Source of the DNA: an uncultured Elusimicrobium sp.
GTDB lineage: Bacteria; Elusimicrobiota; Elusimicrobia; Elusimicrobiales; Elusimicrobiaceae
DNA length: 12,789 nt
Direction of reading: 5' to 3'
Assembly (NCBI GenBank): GCA_946061795.1
Contig: CAMGSK010000028.1
Span: forward strand, 1-12,789
Position 1 is the stretch's first letter. The number at the start of each line of letters is the position of its first letter. The translations under genes were made by a program, and so were the position numbers. Of the stretch, positions 6,515-12,789 are shown piece after piece. The notes under the pieces were generated by a model. That model saw only the letters and a program-made list of their open reading frames with translations. It searched no databases and was not told the DNA's origin.

Positions 6515-8245
6515 TTATTCGTCCGTTGTGATATTTAAAATTTCTTCCACGGTGGTCAAGCCCTTGACCACTTTGCGCCAACCGTTTCCGCGCAGGTTAA
6601 GCGAGCCCGAGCGGTCCATGGCTTTGCGCATTTCCACCAAGTCTTGCGTTTTATAAATAATATTACGCACTTCTTCGTTGATGCGATAAACTTCGTAAAT
6701 GGCGCGGCGGCCCAAGAACCCCGTTCCCACGCATTTGGGGCAGCCTACCGACTTATAAAACGTCCACGTATGCACGTCTTTGGGATTAAAATGCCCTTCC
6801 GTAATGATTTTGGCGATAATGGCCGGATCGGGCTGATACGGCACTTTGCAATACGGGCACAGAACGCGCACCAAACGCTGCGCGGCCACCAACGCCAAAG
6901 AGCTGGAAAGCAGGAACGGCTCCATTCCCATGTCAATCAAGCGGGGAATGGCGCCCAAAGCGTCGTTGGTGTGCAGAGTGGAAAGCACCAAGTGACCGGT
7001 TAAAGCGGCTTTCAGACAAGCTTCCGCCGTTTCGTTGTCGCGCACCTCGCCCACCAGAATAACGTCCGGGTCCTGACGCAAGAAAGAACGCAGCCCCGCG
7101 GCGAAAGTCAATCCGATTTGCGGTTTAACCTGCACCTGGCTGATACCGGCCAGTTTGTATTCCACCGGGTCTTCCAGCGTCATAAAGTTCAATTCCGGGG
7201 TACGAATGGTGGTCAGCACGGCGTTAAGCGTCGTAGATTTACCCGAACCCGTGGGGCCCGTCAAAAAGATTAACCCGTGGGGCAAGTTGGCCGCTTCCAA
7301 GAAGGCCTTTTTCTGCTCCGGCTCAAAACCCAGTTTGTCCACGTTCATTTCGCCGGTGCCTTTGTCCAAAATACGAAGCACGAGCTTTTCGCCGTACACC
7401 GCCGGGCACACGGAAACGCGGACCTCAATGGTGCGGTTCTGATATTTAATGCCGAAACTTCCGTCCTGCGGCAAGCGTTTCTCGGCGATATCCAGCTTGG
7501 ACAAAATTTTAATACGGGAAATAATGGCCGCAATGGAATCTTTGGTGGGCGGCGTGCGTTCATACAAAGAACCGTCAATGCGGAAACGCAGACTGACGCG
7601 TTCGTCAAACATTTCCAAGTGAATATCGGACGTACGTTCCGAAATGGCCTGCTTCAAAATAGCGTTGACCAGCTTAATATTTTGGGAAGTGGAAGAAGCG
7701 GCTTTATCCAAATCCAAATTGCCGCCTTCTATTTGAATGTCTTCGTCGCTGGCCACGCCCGCGCCGCCTTTGGCGTTGGTCTCGTTGACCACTTCTTCCA
7801 AAAGGTTCTTCGTTCCGTAAAAAGAATCTATCACGGACAAAATCTGGCTTTTGCTGGCGATAAACGGCTGTACGCCCTTGCCGGCCATCATGCGGATATT
7901 GTCTATCAAAAACAAGTTGGACGCGTCATAGAGCGCGACAGCCAACTCATTGTCTTCAATAAACAAAGGCACCACCAGATTTTCACGGGCGAATTTTTCC
8001 GGAATCAGTTTCTGTAATTCCTGCTCCCGCTCCGGAATGAGAATGCCGTTTTCTTTGGAAGCGTAAGGGAGAGAGAAATGTTTGGCCTGGGCCGCGGCGA
8101 CTTGCTCTTCCGTTGCAAAGCCAAAAAGCACCACCGCATCGCCCAAAGACGTATTGTTCTGGTGGGCGTATTGCTCGGCCCGTTTGAGCTGTTCTTGGGT
8201 CAGAGTGCCGGACTCCACTAAAATTTCGCTTAATTCTTTTGCCAT
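6515..8245 (-). CDS. pilB: T4P assembly ATPase PilB (GspE family)
   Basis: This 576-residue hexameric ATPase drives pilus extension from the cytoplasm. Residues 1 to about 150 are a T2SSE_N/MshEN-type domain. The catalytic part has Walker A GPTGSGKS (330-337), an Asp box around EDPVEYKL (358-365), Walker B ILVGEVRD (396-403) and the His box TGHLVLSTLHTN (416-427). A zinc-binding tetracysteine is formed by CPYC (463-466) and CPKC (502-505). These features match PilB/GspE and not PilT, which lacks the N-terminal domain and the four cysteines. In the MshEN motifs the Arg of RLG is replaced (KEL, SLG), so c-di-GMP binding is doubtful. The start at 8245 is chosen for AAAGGAAA (8258-8251) and because the conserved N-terminus begins there; the longer frame from 8314 runs into the hairpin. 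Confidence 0.97.
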   Translation of the reverse strand: MAKELSEILVESGTLTQEQLKRAEQYAHQNNTSLGDAVVLFGFATEEQVAAAQAKHFSLPYASKENGILIPEREQELQKLIPEKFARENLVVPLFIEDNELAVALYDASNLFLIDNIRMMAGKGVQPFIASKSQILSVIDSFYGTKNLLEEVVNETNAKGGAGVASDEDIQIEGGNLDLDKAASSTSQNIKLVNAILKQAISERTSDIHLEMFDERVSLRFRIDGSLYERTPPTKDSIAAIISRIKILSKLDIAEKRLPQDGSFGIKYQNRTIEVRVSVCPAVYGEKLVLRILDKGTGEMNVDKLGFEPEQKKAFLEAANLPHGLIFLTGPTGSGKSTTLNAVLTTIRTPELNFMTLEDPVEYKLAGISQVQVKPQIGLTFAAGLRSFLRQDPDVILVGEVRDNETAEACLKAALTGHLVLSTLHTNDALGAIPRLIDMGMEPFLLSSSLALVAAQRLVRVLCPYCKVPYQPDPAIIAKIITEGHFNPKDVHTWTFYKSVGCPKCVGTGFLGRRAIYEVYRINEEVRNIIYKTQDLVEMRKAMDRSGSLNLRGNGWRKVVKGLTTVEEILNITTDE

Positions 8246-8250
8246 TTCGC

Positions 8251-8258
8251 TTTCCTTT
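8251..8258 (-). promoter_or_regulatory. Ribosome binding site setting the pilB start
   Basis: AAAGGAAA lies just before the ATG at 8245, with 7 bases between AAGGA and the start codon. It sits after the intergenic hairpin, so ribosomes can load on pilB independently of pilQ translation. Confidence 0.65.
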
Positions 8259-8281
8259 ACGCTTACTTTTCTCTGTTGGAA

Positions 8282-8316
8282 GCTTGCCCCCTTTTGGTTG
8301 AGGAAAGGGGGCAAGC
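8282..8316 (-). promoter_or_regulatory. Perfect 13-bp hairpin in the pilQ-pilB gap
   Basis: GCTTGCCCCCTTT (8282-8294) and AAAGGGGGCAAGC (8304-8316) form a perfect 13-bp stem with a 9-base loop, 27 bases past the pilQ stop and 36 before the pilB start. No T-run follows in either direction (TTCCAACAGAG on the minus strand), so it is not a standard intrinsic terminator. It could be a partial terminator, an mRNA processing site or a stabiliser of the upstream message that sets the pilQ:pilB ratio. The 97-base gap holds no other clear feature, and I see no promoter in it. Confidence 0.75.
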
Positions 8317-8343
8317 GTATTCAGGTAAAAATGCTTTGCCTGT

Positions 8344-9927
8344 TTACTCGGCCAAGATGGTCGGAGTAATAAAGATGACCAAGTCCGTCGTGCTCTTGGA
8401 AGTGCTGCGGCTGGTGAACAGCCAACCCAATATGGGGATGTCTCCCAAGAGAGGCACTTTGCGGGTTTGGTCCGTTTCGCGCGAAGTCAACAGACCGCCA
8501 ATTACCACCGTCTGTCCGTTTTTCACGCGCACCAACGTAGAAGCGGCGCGGGTGGTGGTGTCTTTGGTGTTTTCAAAACCGGAAGAAACCACATCGGAAT
8601 AAGACGGCTGAACATAGAGCGTCACGTATCCTTCGCGGTTGACCTGCGGGGTCACCTGCAGGGTCAGACCGACGCGTTTTCTTTCCGCGGTGCTGGACTG
8701 GTAGGAAGAGTTGTCTCCGTTCTGGGTAGTGGAGAAACCGACCGTCGCGTCCGTGGAAGTGGTAATCGTCGCGGTTTTGTTGTTCAGCGTGACGACTTTG
8801 GGTTTACCCAAATATTTGGCCTCGCCGCGGGTCAGCAAGCTTCTTAATACGATTTTGAATGCGGAAAAGTCCAACACGCCGCCTTCGCTGTCCCCGGAAT
8901 CGGAGGAACCCGAATCGCTGCCGCCACCGCTGGAACCGCTGTCCCCGTTGAGGTCATTGCTGCTGGGGAAAATCCAGTCCCAACCGTGCAGCTTGGTGGT
9001 GCCGTCGCTGCCATAACCGCGCATAAATTCGGAGGTCACTTCGCGTTTCGGGCCGGAGAAAGCCACCAAAGTGCCGTCGCTGCCGCCGTACTCAAAACCC
9101 AACGTCAAACCGCTGGTTTTGCTGACTTCTACGATTTGCGCTTCAATCAGAATCTGGGGCGGTTTAATATCCAATTCCGCCAAGATGTTTTCCACTTGGG
9201 GGAAAACTTCGGCCACGTCGGTAATAATCAGCTTATTGGTGCGGGGATCCACCGCAATGCGGCCCACGGGAGAAAGCATGCTCTTGACGATGCCGATAAT
9301 TTCGGCCGTGCCGGAATAAGCGTCCCCGCCGGAAGAGGAGGAGGTGCCGGGTACGGAACTGTCAGAAGACATCGGCACGCCGCTGGTACCAAGGCCGGAC
9401 CCGCCGCTGGACACGTCCTGCGGCATAATGCTGCTCAGTTCGCTGGAAGGAGAACCGATGGCCTGCAGGGAAATATAGCTGAGGGTATAAATTTTGGTAA
9501 TCGTATCCGGAGCGTCATTGGAACGTTTCGTCACGACATAGCTGTCGCTTTTTCCGATGCGCTGGTACGTCAGTCCGTGTACGCGCAAAAGCGTGTCTAA
9601 CGCTTCGCGGACAGTCACTTTCGTAAGCGAAGCCGTCACTTTTTTATTGGTAAATTCTTCGCTCATGATAAAGTTGATCTGGGCTTGCGTCGTAATGCTG
9701 TTGAGGAACGCCGCTATGGGTACGTTGGAAACGCGAATGGACACTTTGCGGTCCAGCGGGGAATCCACTTCCGTTTCTTTGTACAAGTCAGGCTCCCCCG
9801 TCAGCTTTATCGTTTCGTCAGCCGAGATGGTGGTAGCTTCCGCCACGCTGTTTTGCGCGCCGGCGGGAAGGGTACACATTCCGGCCGCTGCTAACAAGGC
9901 CAGAAAAACTCCTAACCGATTTTTCAT
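8344..9927 (-). CDS. pilQ: Outer-membrane secretin PilQ (GspD/PilQ family)
   Basis: This 527-residue protein forms the outer-membrane pore for the pilus. Residues 1-24 are a signal peptide (cleavage near AGA-Q). An N0/STN-like domain spans about 60-132 (KVSIRVSNVPIAAFLNSI) and an N1-type domain about 143-254, interrupted by a Ser/Gly-rich insert (172-206). The secretin core runs from about 257 to the end, with IEAQIVEVSK, the TVVIGGLL strand and the signature VPLLGDIPILGWLF near 491-504. A second Ser/Gly/Asp-rich stretch lies at 323-350. It lacks the AMIN domains seen at the front of many PilQ proteins and has no long C-terminal pilotin-binding tail. The ATG at 9927 follows AGGAGG closely. 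It sits 32 bases after pilP. Confidence 0.95.
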   Translation of the reverse strand: MKNRLGVFLALLAAAGMCTLPAGAQNSVAEATTISADETIKLTGEPDLYKETEVDSPLDRKVSIRVSNVPIAAFLNSITTQAQINFIMSEEFTNKKVTASLTKVTVREALDTLLRVHGLTYQRIGKSDSYVVTKRSNDAPDTITKIYTLSYISLQAIGSPSSELSSIMPQDVSSGGSGLGTSGVPMSSDSSVPGTSSSSGGDAYSGTAEIIGIVKSMLSPVGRIAVDPRTNKLIITDVAEVFPQVENILAELDIKPPQILIEAQIVEVSKTSGLTLGFEYGGSDGTLVAFSGPKREVTSEFMRGYGSDGTTKLHGWDWIFPSSNDLNGDSGSSGGGSDSGSSDSGDSEGGVLDFSAFKIVLRSLLTRGEAKYLGKPKVVTLNNKTATITTSTDATVGFSTTQNGDNSSYQSSTAERKRVGLTLQVTPQVNREGYVTLYVQPSYSDVVSSGFENTKDTTTRAASTLVRVKNGQTVVIGGLLTSRETDQTRKVPLLGDIPILGWLFTSRSTSKSTTDLVIFITPTILAE

Positions 9928-9959
9928 CTATCCTCCTGTTATGTGAACGGCAAATGTTA

Positions 9960-10832
9960 TTACTTCAATTGTACTTTCTTTGTAAATTTTTGGCCTTTGT
10001 ACTGGAAGACCACAGCGTCGGGCTGCACCTGAATAATGCGCGCGCCCAGCACGGTTTTGCCCACGGTATAAACTTTATTGCCGATAAACACTTCCTGTCC
10101 GATGATACCGTTGATGCGGATTTTTCCGCGGATTTCACGGGACGGGTCGCGCAGGCGTTCCAATTCCAACTGGCGCTGGCGTTCTATTTCTGCCAAACGG
10201 CGGCGCTCTTCGTTAATTTTGCGCTGGCGTTCCGCTTCTATAGCGCGCAAACGCTCTTCTTCCCGGTGTTTAATCAGCAAAGAATCATCCGGGGAAAGCG
10301 TCGGGTCGCGGTCAGAGGCCGGGTTATACGCCACTTTCGTCTCCGCGGTTTTATTTTGAGCAACGGGCTGTTTTTCATCCCGCACGGGTGCAAAAGCGGC
10401 GGGCTCCGCCGCGGATTCCGCCTTGGCTTCGGCTTTGGCCGGAACAGGGGCGGGAGAAGCCGTTTGGGCGGCCGCCAACTCGGCGGACGGAGCGGGCAAA
10501 GGCGGCAAAAGTTTCTCCACCTCCGCAGCCGACAATTTCACGGGCTCCACCACCGTATCATCTATCAAATTTTCCACCACCACTTCTTCATTATTGGCTC
10601 TGGAAGCGGTGTTGGTAATGGGCGGCCGGGAAGTTTTTCTGTTTTTCCCGGAGCGGGAAGAAGACTTCTTGGGAGCGCTTTTTTTCGGCGCACTTTTTGC
10701 GGCGGCCCCTTCGGCCGCGGCATCTCCTTCCGCCGGCAGCGTCAAATCAGGCAAAGCGGGCGCCATATCCGGCGCCGCCCAAACCGCCGTACACATCAAA
10801 CCAATAAGACACAACAAAGAGATACGCTTCAT
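9960..10832 (-). CDS. pilP: PilP-like periplasmic protein with expanded linker
   Basis: This 290-residue exported protein probably links PilN/PilO in the inner membrane to the secretin. Residues 1-19 are a signal peptide (AVWAAP). No good lipobox is visible, although many PilP are lipoproteins. Residues 30-180 are Ala/Pro/Lys-rich and look disordered. Residues 187-228 are a strongly charged, probably coiled-coil segment (EEERLRAIEAERQRK onward). The last 60 residues (IRGKIRINGIIGQEVFIGN, then ARIIQVQPDAVVFQYKGQKF) form the short beta domain typical of PilP/GspC-HR. This assignment rests on that domain and on gene order between pilO and pilQ. It is longer than a typical PilP (about 175 residues). 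The start codon overlaps the pilO stop as TAATG, with a G-rich SD just upstream. Confidence 0.8.
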   Translation of the reverse strand: MKRISLLCLIGLMCTAVWAAPDMAPALPDLTLPAEGDAAAEGAAAKSAPKKSAPKKSSSRSGKNRKTSRPPITNTASRANNEEVVVENLIDDTVVEPVKLSAAEVEKLLPPLPAPSAELAAAQTASPAPVPAKAEAKAESAAEPAAFAPVRDEKQPVAQNKTAETKVAYNPASDRDPTLSPDDSLLIKHREEERLRAIEAERQRKINEERRRLAEIERQRQLELERLRDPSREIRGKIRINGIIGQEVFIGNKVYTVGKTVLGARIIQVQPDAVVFQYKGQKFTKKVQLK

Positions 10833-11464
10833 TATTTCGCTCCCCCCGCGTCTTTAAACAACGCTTTGGCGATTTTTTCTTTAGGGAAAATGGTGTTTAC
10901 CTGCAGCGTAATCTGGTTCTGACCCAGTTTTTCCATGCTGCGGTCCTGCCCCTTCGTAATACTGAATTCCGAGACTTTCAAATAAGAGTCCCTGTTTTCA
11001 ATGGCGGCGAGCAAACGCCCGAAATTTCCGTAAGACGTCTCCAGTTTGACGGGTACGGATGTGACCGTATAAGCGGAGTTGCTGGTATTCTCCGTCTGGG
11101 AACCCAACTCCGGCGTCAATTTTTGCTCCTGAAACACATTCACCATCTGGCGCAGCAGCCAGCCGTTTTTATCCGCCGCGTCGGCAAAGCGGGGCTCCAG
11201 CTTCAGCAATTTTTGTTTATTGGCCAAATATTCGGCTTCGTTTCTTTTTTGGGCCTGCAACGCTTCAATCTGGCCGCGGAAATTGCCGGCTTGGTCATTC
11301 AGAGACGTGTTAAAATGGCGATAGGCCAAAAACACAAAAACAATCACTATCATCTGTTTCAAAAACAGCTTGTAGTTTCCCTCTTCCGCCACCATTTTAA
11401 TATCGGCGAAGCCTTTTTTCACGGATTCGACGAATTTGTTGGCTTTTTTATTAGACGCCGTCAT
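10832..11464 (-). CDS. pilO: PilO-like inner-membrane alignment protein
   Basis: This 210-residue bitopic protein has a cytoplasmic N-terminus of about 35 residues, one membrane helix (LKQMIVIVFVFLAYRHF, 35-51), a periplasmic coiled coil (about 55-92) and a ferredoxin-like domain (about 100-195) with PVKLETSYGNFGRLLAAIE, the PilO/GspM pattern. It would pair with the PilN part of the upstream protein and contact PilP. The ATG at 11464 overlaps the upstream stop as ATGA and has a strong AAGGAGG SD. An in-frame start at 11488 would sit before that SD and was rejected. Confidence 0.88.
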   Translation of the reverse strand: MTASNKKANKFVESVKKGFADIKMVAEEGNYKLFLKQMIVIVFVFLAYRHFNTSLNDQAGNFRGQIEALQAQKRNEAEYLANKQKLLKLEPRFADAADKNGWLLRQMVNVFQEQKLTPELGSQTENTSNSAYTVTSVPVKLETSYGNFGRLLAAIENRDSYLKVSEFSITKGQDRSMEKLGQNQITLQVNTIFPKEKIAKALFKDAGGAK

Positions 11465-12789
11465 CTGGAGGCTCCTCCTTTTTTGCAAGTATAGGTAAAA
11501 GACGTACCGTTTTTAACGGCGGCGTCGCTGTTTAAACCGCGGCGGACGGAAGAAGACGTTCTCCCTCCCCGTGTGTCCACCTCATTATACTGAAAATCAG
11601 GCACACCGTTGCACAAGGCCATAAACGACGGGCGGGCGGACAAAGTGTCACGAAATTTCTTCCCCACGTCAATATCCTTGGCAGGATCTCCCGTATAAAC
11701 GACGCCTTCCAGCGTCACAGAACGGGTATCCGCATTTTTGGACGGAAATTCCTCTTTATAAGAAATTTTCTCCAGCCACACCTGCGGCGGAATCGTCTCC
11801 GCAATATCCACCAAAAACGGAGTAGCCACGTTGACCTTTAACAGCTGTTCCAAATTGTTGTTTTGCGTGCGGATGCGGTTTAAATTATTCTGGATCTGGG
11901 TGGCGGTCAATCCTCTGAAGTCTTCTATCGGCTGGGCGTTTTTACGTTTCGCCTCCGCCAAATTCTTTTTCTCAGACAACATTCCCATCCAGCTTTTGCC
12001 CAACAGCAAAAGGAACAACAAGACCACCACTCCGGTAATCTTCCAGAACATGGCGCCGGCGTTAAATTCGTAATCGCTCAGGCGGTTGCGTTTAATATAG
12101 TCCAAATCCGGTCCCTTCTCATCATAAAACTTCATGCTGGCGCCGATGGCGGCCATTTCACCGGCGGATTTGGTCTCCACGCCATAGACTTCGCTCAAAT
12201 CCCATTTGCGCACAGGCTTTTTGGACTCGGCTTCCAATAACGCCGTCCAATTGTCCATATTCTGTCCCATAATAACCGCTTCGTCAAACGGGTCTCTTTC
12301 CAGTTGTTTGGCGATAAATTCCGTGCAGTTGGTGATTTCCAGTCTGCGGCGTTCCATAGGCAGCGAACCGCTGATTTCCACTTCGCGCAGCAGGACGGGG
12401 GCGTTGTTGTTGGTAAATACAAAACTGGCCATGTGGGAACCGAAGAATGAATAAATGCGCCCGGTATCGTCCACCGCTTCTTTGTCGCTTCCGATAAACG
12501 AACGGCTCAGAGACAGCGGAGAGGGCTCTATTGCCACGGGATCCAGCCCCAACCCGCGCAGCCCTTTTTCCAATTTTTCAATAATGGTTTTGGGAGTCAT
12601 GGTAAAAATGACGCCCAGCCGTTTTTGCTTGGAAGCGGCCGTCTCAAATTCGTACACATAGTACGAATACATGGTCTTTTCAAAAGGGAAATGAATATAT
12701 TTGCGCGCTTGGAACGGAATGGCCTGTTTCCAATGTTTGCGTTCAATTTGCGTCGGAATCACAAAATGGCGCAGCAAAGAAAACGCCGG
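11461..12789 (-). CDS. GspL-like PilM-PilN fusion, 5' end outside the window
   Basis: 442 residues are visible, and the frame stays open to the right edge. The TTG at 12777 is not a real start: the visible N-terminus already lies within a PilM-type domain (QAIPFQARKYIHFPFE matches PilM's conserved '-R-EA-KYIPF-' region), so perhaps 60-90 residues are missing. The actin-like part continues to about 220 but its nucleotide motifs are weak (DDTGRIYSFFGSH where PilM has DIG...T). One membrane helix follows (about 247-264), then a coiled coil and a PilN-type periplasmic domain (FLVDIAETIPPQVWLEKISY and SVTLEGVVYTGD). Separate PilM and PilN are usual in T4P; one chain with this order is the GspL layout of T2SS. 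The last codons overlap pilO by four bases. Confidence 0.85.
   Translation of the reverse strand, partial: PAFSLLRHFVIPTQIERKHWKQAIPFQARKYIHFPFEKTMYSYYVYEFETAASKQKRLGVIFTMTPKTIIEKLEKGLRGLGLDPVAIEPSPLSLSRSFIGSDKEAVDDTGRIYSFFGSHMASFVFTNNNAPVLLREVEISGSLPMERRRLEITNCTEFIAKQLERDPFDEAVIMGQNMDNWTALLEAESKKPVRKWDLSEVYGVETKSAGEMAAIGASMKFYDEKGPDLDYIKRNRLSDYEFNAGAMFWKITGVVVLLFLLLLGKSWMGMLSEKKNLAEAKRKNAQPIEDFRGLTATQIQNNLNRIRTQNNNLEQLLKVNVATPFLVDIAETIPPQVWLEKISYKEEFPSKNADTRSVTLEGVVYTGDPAKDIDVGKKFRDTLSARPSFMALCNGVPDFQYNEVDTRGGRTSSSVRRGLNSDAAVKNGTSFTYTCKKGGASR
11474..11480 (-). promoter_or_regulatory. Strong ribosome binding site for pilO
   Basis: AAGGAGG lies 9 bases before the pilO ATG (11464) and decides against the upstream start at 11488. 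GGAG within it can pair with CTCC 4 bases downstream, a small hairpin that might limit access until ribosomes finishing the upstream gene open it. Confidence 0.7.

Noticed and set aside
10191..10270. Repetitive pattern in the pilP coding region, considered as a DNA repeat
   Set aside because: It is explained by the Glu/Arg-rich coiled coil; the codons vary and no exact tandem unit is seen.
9954..10922. Plus-strand frame opposite pilP
   Set aside because: It is antisense to a well-supported gene; its Arg/Gly/Phe-rich sequence is typical of a shadow of charged and Ala-rich codons.
12775..12777. TTG as start codon of the PilM-PilN gene
   Set aside because: The frame is open to the window edge and the PilM domain is already under way, so the true start lies outside.

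Overview
This window carries one long, tightly packed minus-strand operon for a type IV pilus (T4P), or a closely related type II secretion-like (T2SS-like) machine. It runs from beyond the right edge (12789) to a terminator near 261-288. In transcription order it encodes: a GspL-like PilM-PilN fusion (5' end outside the window), PilO, PilP, the secretin PilQ, the assembly ATPase PilB, the platform protein PilC, six prepilin-like proteins, and an exported HExxH metallopeptidase. Genes overlap by 1-4 bases or lie 8-32 bases apart. The exception is the 97-base pilQ-pilB gap, which holds a perfect 13-bp hairpin. Several starts are set by Shine-Dalgarno (SD) sites and lie inside longer open frames; I chose the SD-supported starts.

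The organism is a diderm bacterium: it has a secretin, an inner-membrane PilN/O/P alignment complex and signal peptides. Coding DNA is near 50% GC. Many prepilins with short MKNN.KG-type leaders, next to a GspL-like fusion and no retraction ATPase, would fit Elusimicrobiota (gut Elusimicrobiaceae). That is an inference from general resemblance and cannot be proven from this sequence.

The genes form a coherent machine. PilB powers PilC to polymerise pilins in the inner membrane. The PilMN-PilO-PilP complex bridges the periplasm to the PilQ pore. The last four prepilins appear in the order H/I/J/K (FimU/PilV/PilW/PilX), matching a pilus-priming or tip complex; the last has Gln instead of Glu at mature position 5, as in GspK. 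The terminal peptidase gene overlaps the last pilin gene by one base, so it is likely co-translated and may work with the pilus. PilT and a prepilin peptidase are not present here.

The left 260 bases are AT-rich and hold no complete gene. They contain the operon terminator, a second weaker GC hairpin, a perfect consensus sigma-70 promoter pointing left out of the window, and an AT-rich hairpin just after it. A short frame ending at base 44 might be the tail of a plus-strand gene. Long plus-strand open frames opposite the operon are shadows.
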